This document shows positions 7,435 through 15,964 of a stretch of DNA of 64,000 bases, piece by piece. Under the pieces are notes generated by a model. It was given only the letters and a program-made list of their open reading frames with translations. It searched no databases and had not been told where the DNA came from. How positions within the stretch are numbered: the stretch's first letter is position 1; the number at the start of each line of letters is the position of its first letter. Both the position numbers and the translations under genes were made by a program. This DNA comes from CAKSQF01 sp964582375 (GTDB lineage: Bacteria; Bacillota; Clostridia; Oscillospirales; CAG-272): NCBI GenBank assembly GCA_964582375.1, contig CAZORL010000004.1, positions 22,071 through 86,070 of the forward strand, given 5' to 3'.

Positions 7435-9708
7435 TTATTCGTCCTGCTCTTTTTTGCCGGTTATTGGTGCGGTGACGGGAGCGGGGATGTCGCTTGTCGT
7501 ATTTGTTGTCGTTGACGTGATGGACGGTGCGGGCACATCTCCTTTGACGAACCAGTGGGTCAGCTTGTTTTCATTGCTGTCAAAGAGTGCATTGTATTGC
7601 AGGTATTTGTACAGCCGCAACAGGCTCGAGTCCTCTGCGGAATAGTCGGAAAAACTGTAGAAGTTTCCGCTTGTGTCCCAATAGCCTGCCGCACTGATTG
7701 CGGGATATTCCTCTCTGACCATCGAAATAAAGCTTAGATACTCGGTCTTTTCGATGCCTGCAATGTCAAGTGCTTTGCCCGAAAGGTAGTTGAGAGATGT
7801 GATCTCGCTATCATCGCTCTCAAAGTCGAAATTCGCCCAAATGAGATAGGGGACGGCGTACTTCGCCTGATTGAGCCTTGCATCGCTGTCATCATCGATG
7901 CCGAAGAAGTTCGAGTAAAAGCTTGCCGACAGGGAGGGCTGATGGTCTCCGAAAAATACGATCACTGTCTCCTCATCAGCATTTGTGAAATATTCGATCA
8001 GCTCGCGAAGTGCTTCGTCGGTCTTGTTGATCGATGACAGATATTCCTGCGTGCCCTTGTATTTCGTGTAATTTTGCAGATGGATGGTCGGCTCAAACCC
8101 TTCGGTGGAAAATCCGCCGTGATTCATCATGGTAACGGCAAAGGTGAAAAGGGGAGTGCCCTTGTCCTTTGACTCGTACATGTCGATGATCTTGTCAAAT
8201 ACCGCCGCATCGCTTACATGTCCGCGATAGTAATCCTTGTCAGTAAGTCCGGTGAAATCGTCCTCGAAAAGGATCTCGTTAAATCCGTAGTATGAGTAGA
8301 TCTTGTCTCTCGACCAGTTTGTCGGTGCTTCCGGATGCATTCCGACCGTCAAATATCCTTCTTTGTTCAACAGATCGACGATCGAGAAGGAATTGTTTTT
8401 GTTCAAATAGAGGTTATACGCGACCGTGTTCGCAGGAAGGAATGCAAGCGAGTGACCGGTCAAAAACTCAAGCTCCGAGTTTGCGGTGTTTCCGCCGAAT
8501 ACGGAGGATGTCGCCCATCCCTTTTCGACATTCGGCATGGTCGAGGAAAGCGAGTTGAAGAAGGGAAGCACATTTTCAACGGTCAGCAGATTGTCCTTTG
8601 CCTTGCCCTTGTTGTAAAGATATTCGGATACCGCCTGAAGATCCGAGAAGGTCTCGTCCATGATGACGATGATGTTCGGATTTTGCTTATCGTCCGATGT
8701 GTCGGGCGTCGTTGACGGAGCGGTCGGTGCGCCTGTCACGGGCGGTGTTATTTCATCGGTGCTTGGAGGATCGATCGGCGTCACGCCTGTTTGCGGCGGC
8801 GTGACGTCTACTCCGTAAAGCTCTTTAAGAAGTCTTATCAGCTCATCGCGCGAGTAATTCTCGGGAACCTTGACCTTTGTCGCAGCAGCTGTGTGAATGA
8901 AGTTGACATAAAATCCGTTGTATTCGGATGCACGAAATTTCCAATACTTGTCCTTAAAATCGATGGCGTCACTGCCGTGATCGGATGAGATAACCAAGCA
9001 GGGAACTACTATCGTGACGGCAGCGAGCACGCTTGATATGATCCGAATATAGCGAATACGGAATATCGGCAGCTTTGTGCGAATGATAAGTATCGCAAAT
9101 GGAATAGAAAACAGCAGACCGCCGAGCGTCATCGGCGAGAGCGTGAATTTGTAAGATCCCGCAACACTAAGCCCGGTGAGAACCGAGAAAATGTCGTTGT
9201 ATCCGATCTCCATCTGCCTTGTTTGTACGACAAAATGGTCGATGATACCGAGCGTCTCCGAGAAGATCAGTACTGACAGTATCGATGCGTTGACCCTCGA
9301 ACTTGCCGCAAAAACAAGAAGCTCCATGCCGAAAATGATGATCACGTTCAGCATGAATTTCGCAAAATTCATGTATTTCCCGAATCCCGCACCGATCGTG
9401 AACTGCATCAAGATGAATATCAAAAATGCCGAGGCGAAAAGTATCGGAAGCGAGAGGAGAGGGTGTGTCTTTTGCGTTGGTTGAATTTTTATAAGAAGTG
9501 TTGCCGCCATGAGCAGGGCAGAGCCGAGAATGACGAATATGTTGGCGTGCAGAATTGCCGCAATTATTGAGGTCACGACGATCGAACCGATTATCCACGG
9601 ATAGGTTCGCAGGTTCGTCTGAAGCGATATCTTCAAGACGGAACACCTTGGTAACTTTATCTTCATGACTGAGTCTTTTATCTTCGTGACAGAGTCCCTT
9701 ATTTTCAT
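7435..9708 (-). CDS. LTA-synthase-family membrane sulfatase
   Basis: The 757-aa protein has an N-terminal block of about five membrane segments (residues 30-240) and a large extracellular sulfatase-type domain. Its motifs include NIIVIMDETFSDLQAV, GWATSSVFGGNTANSELEFLTGHSLAF, MMNHGGF, and the metal motif VIVFFGDHQPSL. Family members transfer phosphoglycerol or similar groups onto surface polymers. A Pro/Thr-rich linker sits ahead of the sulfatase domain and another near the C-terminus. The ATG at 9708 is preferred because AAAGGAC lies just upstream. The first codons form three tandem 21-bp units (DSVMKIR, DSVTKIK, DSVMKIK), each carrying a version of the initiation sequence. It is a single-gene unit. 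Confidence 0.88.
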   Translation of the reverse strand: MKIRDSVTKIKDSVMKIKLPRCSVLKISLQTNLRTYPWIIGSIVVTSIIAAILHANIFVILGSALLMAATLLIKIQPTQKTHPLLSLPILFASAFLIFILMQFTIGAGFGKYMNFAKFMLNVIIIFGMELLVFAASSRVNASILSVLIFSETLGIIDHFVVQTRQMEIGYNDIFSVLTGLSVAGSYKFTLSPMTLGGLLFSIPFAILIIRTKLPIFRIRYIRIISSVLAAVTIVVPCLVISSDHGSDAIDFKDKYWKFRASEYNGFYVNFIHTAAATKVKVPENYSRDELIRLLKELYGVDVTPPQTGVTPIDPPSTDEITPPVTGAPTAPSTTPDTSDDKQNPNIIVIMDETFSDLQAVSEYLYNKGKAKDNLLTVENVLPFFNSLSSTMPNVEKGWATSSVFGGNTANSELEFLTGHSLAFLPANTVAYNLYLNKNNSFSIVDLLNKEGYLTVGMHPEAPTNWSRDKIYSYYGFNEILFEDDFTGLTDKDYYRGHVSDAAVFDKIIDMYESKDKGTPLFTFAVTMMNHGGFSTEGFEPTIHLQNYTKYKGTQEYLSSINKTDEALRELIEYFTNADEETVIVFFGDHQPSLSASFYSNFFGIDDDSDARLNQAKYAVPYLIWANFDFESDDSEITSLNYLSGKALDIAGIEKTEYLSFISMVREEYPAISAAGYWDTSGNFYSFSDYSAEDSSLLRLYKYLQYNALFDSNENKLTHWFVKGDVPAPSITSTTTNTTSDIPAPVTAPITGKKEQDE

Positions 9709-9717
9709 GACAGAGTC
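9655..9717 (-). repeat. Three tandem 21-bp repeats across the translation start
   Basis: Three units of 21 bp, related to GACTCTGTCATGAAGATAA, span the start of the LTA-synthase-like gene. The first and third contain ATG and the second ACG. The preceding purine run (AAAGGAC, AAGGGAC, AAAAGAC) is repeated too. Confidence 0.85.
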
Positions 9718-9842
9718 CTTTCGTAATAACGGTAAAAAAGTACAACTTGCGTATGGTTGGATGTTGTTTTTTCTTTTATTTTTGTATATTTTTATTGTAA
9801 ACTCCCGAGTATCGGGACGAAATTTTTCAGACAACGAATGCT

Positions 9843-9871
9843 ATTATACACCAGATATGAAGCTTTGTCAA
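9843..9871 (-). promoter_or_regulatory. Promoter of the LTA-synthase-like gene
   Basis: TTGACA (9866-9871), 17 bp, TATAAT (9843-9848) on the minus strand, giving a leader of about 125 nt. Confidence 0.82.
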
Positions 9872-9966
9872 CCTTTTTTTGGGTACAACTTGTGAACATG
9901 GTGCAAACTTTCCTGCACGATCGGCATTTTTCTCAACGGTTTCGACCTGTTTTTTTGAAAAAACTA

Positions 9967-9995
9967 TTGACAATCGGACAACTTCGTGTTATAAT
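9967..9995 (+). promoter_or_regulatory. Consensus promoter of the valS T-box transcript
   Basis: Perfect TTGACA (9967-9972), 17-bp spacer and TATAAT (9990-9995). Confidence 0.88.
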
Positions 9996-10019
9996 AAAAC
10001 AAATTGAATACCGTTTGAA

Positions 10020-10297
10020 AATGCTTCGACGGGGAGCAGTAAGACGAAACGCGTCCCACAGAGAGTGCCGCAGAGCTGAGAGCGGCATGGAAGGTGCGCC
10101 GCCCGAAGTCGCCCCCGAGCATCGGTCGTGAAGATCTCTTAGCCTCCGACGGGACTGCCCGTTACAGCAGTGACCGTACCGTGATATCGTGATATATTGT
10201 CGGTGCGGCGTAAAGTGCCTGCTTTTGCGGGAATACGGGTGGTACCGCGTCTTTTCGGCGTCCTGTGGATCTTTTGATCTGCGGGCGTTTTTTATTT
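10020..10297 (+). ncRNA. T-box riboswitch controlling valS
   Basis: The leader between the promoter and valS has T-box architecture. A GGGGAGCAGTAAG and CAGAGAG entry leads into Stem I. A candidate specifier GTC (10108-10110, Val) is followed by GCCCCCGAGC, the usual post-specifier sequence. The canonical T-box GGGTGGTACCGCG lies at 10237-10249. Its UGGU bulge would pair with the ACCA end of tRNA-Val. A competing terminator hairpin lies near 10257-10296, ending in a T-tract (GGGCGTTTTTTA). Uncharged tRNA-Val should stabilise the antiterminator and allow valS transcription. Confidence 0.93.
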
Positions 10298-10360
10298 TGC
10301 CACCAAACGGTGATTTTAATCCGCCAAAAACCGATATATTATGAAAGGAAGATTTCGATA

Positions 10361-12976
10361 ATGAAAGAACTCGAAAAACAATATTCTCCAAAAGATATCG
10401 AGGACAGACTCTATGCCTTTTGGAATGATAAGGGCTATTTTACCCCCGATCTGAATGACGGCAAACCGCCGTTTTCGATCGTAATTCCGCCCCCCAACGT
10501 CACGGGCAAGCTCCATATGGGACATGCGCTTGATGAAACGCTTCAGGATATCCTTGCACGCTTCAAGCGTATGCAGGGCTATTCCACGCTCTGGTTGCCG
10601 GGGACCGACCACGCAGGTATCGCAACGCAGATCAAGGTCGAGGAATCGCTTCGAACAAACGAGGGGCTTACCCGCTACGACCTCGGTCGCGAGAAATTTC
10701 TTGAGCGCGTTTGGGATTGGAAAGAGCAGTACGGCGGAAATATCATCCGTCAGCTCAAAAAGCTCGGCTCATCCTGCGATTGGTCGCGCCTGCGCTTTAC
10801 CATGGACGAGGGCTGTTGCAGAGCCGTTCGCGAAGTGTTCGTCAATCTCTATGACAAAGGGCTCATCTATCGCGGTAACAGGATCATAAACTGGTGTCCG
10901 CACTGCCGCACTGCACTTTCGGACGCGGAGGTCGAGTACGAGGAACAGCCGGGACATTTCTGGCATATCAAATATCCGCTCTCGGACGGCAGCGGCTATG
11001 TTGAGATCGCAACCACACGTCCCGAGACCCTGCTCGGCGACACAGCGGTTGCCGTTCATCCCGATGATGAAAGATATAAGTCGATCGTCGGTAAAACGCT
11101 TATCCTTCCGCTTGTCGGCAGAGAAATACCGGTTATCGCCGACGAATATGTTGAGAAAGATTTCGGTACGGGATGTGTGAAGATCACCCCCGCACATGAC
11201 CCCAACGACTTCCTTGTCGGTCAGCGTCACTCACTTGCGCAGATCAAGATTCTTGACGATGACGCAAAGATCAATCTTGTCGGATCGAAATATCACGGCA
11301 TGGATCGCTATGAGGCGAGAGCCGCCATGGTTGCCGATCTTGAGGAGGCGGGACTTCTTGTCAAGGTCGAGCCGCATGTCCATAATGTCGGAACGTGCTA
11401 TCGTTGCCACGGCACGGTCGAGCCGATCACATCCGATCAATGGTTTGTTAAAATGGCACCGCTTGCCGAGCCTGCAATCGAGGTCGTAAAGAGCGGTGAG
11501 ATCAAATTCGAGCCTGATCGCTTTGCCAATAACTACTATCGCTGGATGGAGAATGTCCACGATTGGTGCATATCCCGTCAGCTTTGGTGGGGACACCGCA
11601 TCCCCGCATTCTACTGCGATGATTGCGGCGAAATGATCGTTTCGAAAGAGGATGTCACGATCTGCCCGAAGTGCGGCGGTAAGATGCGTCAGGAGGATGA
11701 CGTTCTCGATACATGGTTCTCGTCGGCTCTGTGGCCCTTCTCGACCATGGGCTGGCCCGATGAGACCGAGACGCTCAAAAAATATTATCCCACATCCGTA
11801 CTCGTTACCGGCTATGATATCATATCATTCTGGGTATCGAGAATGATCTTCTCGGGTCTCGAGCATACGGGCAAAAAGCCCTTCTCCAATGTCTTTATCC
11901 ACGGACTTGTCCGCGATGCGCAGGGACGTAAGATGTCCAAATCGCTCGGTAACGGAATTGATCCGCTCGAGATAATCGATCAGTACGGTGCCGATGCTCT
12001 GAGATTTGCCCTTGCGACAGGTAACGCACCCGGCAACGACATGCGTTTCTCGGACGAAAAGATCGAGGCGGCAAGAAACTTCAATAACAAACTTTGGAAC
12101 GCCGCAAGATTTATCTTAATGAACCTTACGATCGAAAAAGCCGAGCTTCCTCCCGTTGAAAAACTCGAGACCGAGGACAGATGGCTGCTTTCCAAGTATA
12201 ACAAACTCGTCGGTGAGGTCACCGCAAATCTTGAAAGCTATGAGCTTGGCGTCGCTCTTGCAAAGCTTTACGATTTTGCCTGGGATGTTTTCTGCGATTG
12301 GTATATCGAGCTTGTTAAGCCCCGCCTCTCGTCGGGGGATGAGGGTGCACAGCAGGTGCTCGTTTATGTCATGACCGGTATTTTGAAGATGCTCCATCCT
12401 TTTATCCCCTTCATTACCGAGGAAATTTGGCAGTCTCTGCCGCATGACGGCGAGTCGATCATGGTGTCAAGCTGGCCGATCGCCGATCCTCTGCACAGCT
12501 TTGCCGAGGACGAGGGTCGCATGGAGGCGATCATAGAGGCGATCCGTGCCATTCGTAACCGCAGGCAGGAGATGAATGTTCCTCCCTCCAAAAAAGCCGC
12601 ACTGACCGTCGTTACCGACCGCACCGACGCCTTTAACGAAAAGAGCGAGCGTTTCTTTGTAAAGCTTGCATCGGCGTCCTCAATGAAGACCGTCAGATCG
12701 CATGCCGATGACGGTGCGATACAGATCGTCACCTCGACCGCGACAATTTTTATTCCGCTTGCCGATATTGTCGATCTTGCAAAAGAAAGAGCACGTCTTG
12801 AGGCTGAGCTTAAGAAAAATCTGTCCGAGATCGATCGTCTTACCAAAAAGCTCGACAATCCCGGATTTGTCGCCAAAGCTCCCGAAAATGTCATCGCCGG
12901 CGAGCGTGCAAAGCTTGCAAAATATACCGAGACCGCCGAAAAGGTCAAGGCGGCACTTGCAAAGCTTCCTAACTAA
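10361..12976 (+). CDS. valS: Valyl-tRNA synthetase
   Basis: A class Ia aminoacyl-tRNA synthetase of 871 aa that charges tRNA-Val. The HIGH-type motif is PPPNVTGKLHMGHALDETLQD near residue 45, and the KMSKS motif GRKMSKSLGNGIDP is near residue 525. The zinc-binding-like segment CDDCGEMIVSKEDVTICPKCGG, the CP1 editing domain (TTRPETLLGDTAVAVHP) and a C-terminal coiled coil (RARLEAELKKNLSEIDRLTKKLDNPGFVAKAP) are all present. The ATG at 10361 follows GAAAGGAAG and is preferred over any start inside the T-box. Control is by the T-box upstream. Confidence 0.98.
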   Translation: MKELEKQYSPKDIEDRLYAFWNDKGYFTPDLNDGKPPFSIVIPPPNVTGKLHMGHALDETLQDILARFKRMQGYSTLWLPGTDHAGIATQIKVEESLRTNEGLTRYDLGREKFLERVWDWKEQYGGNIIRQLKKLGSSCDWSRLRFTMDEGCCRAVREVFVNLYDKGLIYRGNRIINWCPHCRTALSDAEVEYEEQPGHFWHIKYPLSDGSGYVEIATTRPETLLGDTAVAVHPDDERYKSIVGKTLILPLVGREIPVIADEYVEKDFGTGCVKITPAHDPNDFLVGQRHSLAQIKILDDDAKINLVGSKYHGMDRYEARAAMVADLEEAGLLVKVEPHVHNVGTCYRCHGTVEPITSDQWFVKMAPLAEPAIEVVKSGEIKFEPDRFANNYYRWMENVHDWCISRQLWWGHRIPAFYCDDCGEMIVSKEDVTICPKCGGKMRQEDDVLDTWFSSALWPFSTMGWPDETETLKKYYPTSVLVTGYDIISFWVSRMIFSGLEHTGKKPFSNVFIHGLVRDAQGRKMSKSLGNGIDPLEIIDQYGADALRFALATGNAPGNDMRFSDEKIEAARNFNNKLWNAARFILMNLTIEKAELPPVEKLETEDRWLLSKYNKLVGEVTANLESYELGVALAKLYDFAWDVFCDWYIELVKPRLSSGDEGAQQVLVYVMTGILKMLHPFIPFITEEIWQSLPHDGESIMVSSWPIADPLHSFAEDEGRMEAIIEAIRAIRNRRQEMNVPPSKKAALTVVTDRTDAFNEKSERFFVKLASASSMKTVRSHADDGAIQIVTSTATIFIPLADIVDLAKERARLEAELKKNLSEIDRLTKKLDNPGFVAKAPENVIAGERAKLAKYTETAEKVKAALAKLPN

Positions 12977-13020
12977 ATATTGCAAAAACAGCCGCAATTA
13001 CACAAAACACGAAAATATAA

Positions 13021-13058
13021 GGTCGATCCCTTATGCATATGCAAGGGATCGATCTTTT
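13021..13058 (+). terminator. valS terminator
   Basis: A 12-bp stem GGTCGATCCCTT / AAGGGATCGATC (one G-U pair) is followed by TTTT. Confidence 0.85.
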
Positions 13059-13069
13059 GATATGAAAAA

Positions 13070-13100
13070 TAAAACCTCTCATGCATCTCTGCATGAGAGG
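13070..13100 (-). terminator. tRNA-Lys terminator
   Basis: A 10-bp stem CCTCTCATGC / GCATGAGAGG lies directly after the tRNA on the minus strand and is followed by TTTTATTTTT. Confidence 0.88.
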
Positions 13101-13101
13101 T

Positions 13102-13177
13102 TGGTGCACCCTCGGGGACTCGAACCCCGGACCCACTGATTAAGAGTCAGTTGCTCTACCAACTGAGCTAAGGGTGC
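13102..13177 (-). tRNA. tRNA-Lys(CTT)
   Basis: A 76-nt cloverleaf with encoded CCA. The acceptor stem is GCACCCT/AGGGTGC. The D-arm AGCTCAGTTGGTAGAGC, anticodon arm ACTGA-CTCTTAA-TCAGT with anticodon CTT, and T-arm CCGGGGTTCGAGTCCCCGAG are all well formed. Confidence 0.97.
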
Positions 13178-13282
13178 GTTTTTTCGTTTTCCGTGTTTGC
13201 CGCGGAACGTGTATTATTATACCACATTTTTTTATTTTGTCAAGGGGTTTTTGAAAAAAAGTTTGATTTTTTTGAAAAAAGT

Positions 13283-13325
13283 TTCGAGACTGTCTCAAAT
13301 GCCCCGATAAGAGCATTTGAGACAG
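13283..13325 (-). terminator. Strong hairpin downstream of the decayed gene
   Basis: A perfect 13-bp stem CTGTCTCAAATGC / GCATTTGAGACAG is followed on the minus strand by TCTCGAAACTTTTTT. It is placed as the original terminator of the pseudogene at 13327-13705. Confidence 0.65.
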
Positions 13326-13326
13326 C

Positions 13327-13705
13327 TTGAATACAACCACATGGTCACTTGTCCGTTTACATAGTGCCGATAATTGCCGTCATCCGCAGGCTTTGCCTCA
13401 CAGTAAAAGCAGGGCTAATCGTCGATAATTTCGGTGTTGACTACCGATGTTGCGGTGTCATCAAAGCCTGCGATCGTGTAATCGGTCATCGGGGATGATC
13501 AAATAAGCAGATCGACATTGTCAACATTTGACTTCACCGCATATTTTATACGAATGTTGTCCGCAAATGAGAGATTGCAGTATTTTATCTCCGGCTCGGG
13601 ATCATTTGGTCGTGCGCCGGATATGAGCGCAAAACAGACAGTCAGTGTTGCCGCCGGCATGATCGCCGCCGGCAGAATTAGTGAACGTTTTTTTATGATC
13701 TTCAC
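13327..13705 (-). pseudogene. Decayed small surface/secreted protein gene
   Basis: A consensus promoter (13737-13765) leads into a GTG start at 13705. The N-terminus KIIKKRSLILPAAIMPAATLTVCFALISGA looks like a signal or anchor segment. The frame stops at TGA (13499-13501) after NVDNVDLLI. The same frame continues past that stop as SSPMTDYTIAGFDDTATSVVNTEIIDD and then meets TAG. Further coding-like sequence reaches the hairpin at 13290-13325. A TGG-to-TGA change at the first stop would restore a longer frame. It could also be a genuine 68-aa protein. No family is recognised with confidence. Confidence 0.5.
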
Positions 13706-13736
13706 GATCTTTGTTTGCCTCCTTGAGGTTAAGATA

Positions 13737-13765
13737 ATTATACCACTTTCGGTCTGATTTGTCAA
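13737..13765 (-). promoter_or_regulatory. Promoter of the decayed gene
   Basis: TTGACA (13760-13765), 17 bp, TATAAT (13737-13742) on the minus strand, intact although the gene behind it appears broken. Confidence 0.8.
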
Positions 13766-13775
13766 CAGTTGTCGC

Positions 13776-13809
13776 AAAAAACGGCAGACCGAATTTTTAC
13801 GATCTGCCG
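13776..13809 (-). terminator. Terminator of the HAD-luxS-mtnN operon
   Basis: The stem CGGCAGA / TCTGCCG is followed by TTTTTT on the minus strand, 27 bp after the mtnN stop. Confidence 0.82.
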
Positions 13810-13835
13810 TGATTTGTTTGTATTTTACTGTTTGA

Positions 13836-14564
13836 TCAAAGCTTTATGTTGCCGTCTGTTGCGGATGACAACACGCTTAGAACGATCGCCGCAGAACGCT
13901 CTGCCGCAAGAGTCTCAAATTCCGCATAGCTGACTCCAGCACTGTCGCCCGCAAGATCGGAAATTGCACGAATTATCGCAAATGGCAGACCGCTAAGCGT
14001 ACATACCTGAGCGATGGCAGCCCCCTCCATTTCGGCAGCGGCGGCGAGATAGTCTTTTTTCAGCCCGGCACGCACAACATCGTCGCAGATGAACTGATCG
14101 CCCGATACAATGGTGCCCCTGATGAATTTGTTTTTGCCGATGTAAAGTGACGCCGCCTTTTCAATGCGCTCGCAAAGCAGCCTGTCAGCCACAAAACGCG
14201 TGGGAAGGGAATGGTCGCCCTTCGAGCCGGGAATGAACCCCTTGGCGTATCCGATATCGTGAACATCAAAATCATGCTGGATCGCATCTGTTGCGATCAC
14301 AAGATCGCAGACCGAAAGTCTGTCATCAAGTCCGCCCGCGATTCCTGTGTTGATTATCGCATCGGCATGGAACAGATCGATCATTGCCTGCGTGCATGCG
14401 GCGGCGGCAACCTTGCCGATACCGCAGACCACTATTCCGACATCCTGTCCGCACAGCTTTCCGATGTGAAATACCGATCCGCAGGCGACAACCTCGCGCT
14501 CCTTTTCCATCATTTCCACGAGGGTGTTGACCTCGACATCCATTGCTCCGATTATTCCTATCAT
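13836..14564 (-). CDS. mtnN: 5'-methylthioadenosine / S-adenosylhomocysteine nucleosidase
   Basis: A 242-aa enzyme that cleaves adenine from MTA and S-adenosylhomocysteine (SAH). Recognisable segments are MIGIIGAMDVEVNTLVE at the N-terminus, GIGKVAAAACTQAMI, NTGIAGGLD, the catalytic region AAEMEGAAIAQVC, and FAIIRAISDLAGD with the catalytic Asp. The ATG at 14564 follows GGGAG at 7 nt; an upstream in-frame extension lacks a ribosome site. It is the third gene after the HAD phosphatase and luxS and supplies S-ribosylhomocysteine to LuxS. Confidence 0.96.
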   Translation of the reverse strand: MIGIIGAMDVEVNTLVEMMEKEREVVACGSVFHIGKLCGQDVGIVVCGIGKVAAAACTQAMIDLFHADAIINTGIAGGLDDRLSVCDLVIATDAIQHDFDVHDIGYAKGFIPGSKGDHSLPTRFVADRLLCERIEKAASLYIGKNKFIRGTIVSGDQFICDDVVRAGLKKDYLAAAAEMEGAAIAQVCTLSGLPFAIIRAISDLAGDSAGVSYAEFETLAAERSAAIVLSVLSSATDGNIKL

Positions 14565-14656
14565 AATGTATCTCCCTTTTATAATCACGGCTTTCGCCTT
14601 GGCGAAAGCTTCCTTTTTTGAATTGCGGCTGTTTTTACAAGGCAAAAACTTTTTTG

Positions 14657-15121
14657 TTACCTCGGATACTCAAATGTTATCCGATCGGATGAAATGACCT
14701 CAAGATATCTCTCGCATTCAAGCTTTGCCGCACTAAGCGAAAGATTTTTGTAATTTCCGCATTCCTTGCGGCTTTTTCCGAATATTTCGCCGTCATGCTC
14801 TATTGTGCGCTTTAACGCACACATTAATGCATCGAGTACCTCACGGTCATCGGCGTCCCTGACAAGCAAATAAAATCCGGTCTGACAACCCATCGGACCG
14901 AAATAGATGATCTTTTCGCCGATCTTGCCCGAGCGCATGTATGTTGCCAGCATGTGCTCGACCGAGTGCATCGTCAGATCGTCCATGTAATCGCCGCAGT
15001 TGGGCTTCCTTGTACGCAGATCGTAGGTCGTTATATCGCCATCGATTCGGGATATGTATATGCCCGGAACTATAAGATCGTGATCGACCTCAAATGATGC
15101 GATCCTCTTTACTTCATTCAT
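14657..15121 (-). CDS. luxS: S-ribosylhomocysteine lyase (AI-2 synthase)
   Basis: A 154-aa LuxS that converts S-ribosylhomocysteine to homocysteine and DPD, the AI-2 precursor. The metal-binding HSVEH (H52, H56), the active-site Cys in GPMGCQTGFY (C79) and the third metal ligand Cys in KECGNYKNLSL (C121) are all present. Its start overlaps the end of the HAD gene by 8 bp, and mtnN follows 92 bp downstream, so SAH recycling is encoded in one transcript. Confidence 0.97.
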   Translation of the reverse strand: MNEVKRIASFEVDHDLIVPGIYISRIDGDITTYDLRTRKPNCGDYMDDLTMHSVEHMLATYMRSGKIGEKIIYFGPMGCQTGFYLLVRDADDREVLDALMCALKRTIEHDGEIFGKSRKECGNYKNLSLSAAKLECERYLEVISSDRITFEYPR

Positions 15122-15878
15122 TGAGACAGCCCTCCTTTGTAAGCTTGTATATTATCTCTGCAACACCCGCACGCTCGGCAGCGTCGGTTTCCATGTCGCA
15201 AATGTGCTTTACACCCTCGGGTGCGTTGCCCATTGCAACCGAAATGTCGGCAACCGAGAGCATCGGCAGATCGTTTATACTGTCGCCGATCGCAACAGAG
15301 ATCGCATCGCCGCCGTATATCCTTTTCACCGTTTCAACAGAACTGCCTTTGTCATGCCTTGGGATAGAGCATTCGGCGTAGGTCGGCTGTTGCAAGACGG
15401 TGTAGTAATTGGAGAAGTAGCTCATCTCGATCGGCGAGAGCTTGCCGTCAAGGGCGATCTTTTCGACACCGATAAGCTCGAATCTCTCGCGAAAAACTTC
15501 GGGATCGTCGATGATCTCGTAGTCGGTCTTTCTTTTGGGGTTTATGATCGCCATTCCGCGTACGCCCTCAAATACCGCCTGCCGTCCCGTGCCCTTTATA
15601 AATTTGGCGTTTTTGACGAGCTGATCTCCATCGATCTGATCCGAGAGAATGACATTGTCCGAAAGCTTTATATATGCCCCCGATCCTGCGGCTACGCCGT
15701 CAAATTTGATCTTCTCAAAAAGGAATTTCGGAATAAAATCAGGACTTCTGCCGGTGTTGATAAATACGGCGTGCCCGAGCGATCTTGCGTATTCTATCGC
15801 GCGAATGTTTTCTTCGGGCAGATGCCCTCTCGCAATCAGCGTTTCGTCAATGTCGAGGAAGAATAGATACTTTTTCAT
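15114..15878 (-). CDS. HAD-superfamily (Cof-type) phosphatase
   Basis: A 254-aa type IIB HAD hydrolase. Motif I is FLDIDETLIARG with nucleophile Asp near residue 8. Motif II is the Thr in FINTGRS. Motif III is a Lys in the region after the cap. Motif IV is AIGDSINDLPML. The start MKKYLFFLD at 15878 is chosen over an upstream extension that runs into a hairpin. The substrate is probably a small sugar or nucleotide phosphate; linkage to luxS-mtnN hints at metabolism of the ribosyl products but this is inference. Confidence 0.9.
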   Translation of the reverse strand: MKKYLFFLDIDETLIARGHLPEENIRAIEYARSLGHAVFINTGRSPDFIPKFLFEKIKFDGVAAGSGAYIKLSDNVILSDQIDGDQLVKNAKFIKGTGRQAVFEGVRGMAIINPKRKTDYEIIDDPEVFRERFELIGVEKIALDGKLSPIEMSYFSNYYTVLQQPTYAECSIPRHDKGSSVETVKRIYGGDAISVAIGDSINDLPMLSVADISVAMGNAPEGVKHICDMETDAAERAGVAEIIYKLTKEGCLNE

Positions 15879-15907
15879 TGTTTTGTGTAAATTTGTCCTT
15901 AAATTTC

Positions 15908-15941
15908 GGAAGGTTGGCGGGAACTTTCTCACCAACCTTCC
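15908..15941 (-). terminator. alaS terminator
   Basis: A 10-bp stem GGAAGGTTGG / CCAACCTTCC follows alaS; the U-tract is weak (GAAATTT), so readthrough into the HAD gene is possible. Confidence 0.65.
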
Positions 15942-15964
15942 TGTTTTGACCTTTATTGTTGTTA

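Noticed and set aside
9967..9995. Spo0A boxes at ordinary TTGACA promoters
   Set aside because: Any TTGACA followed by A partly resembles the complement of a Spo0A box. Only promoters with the additional 21-bp spacing were reported as candidates.
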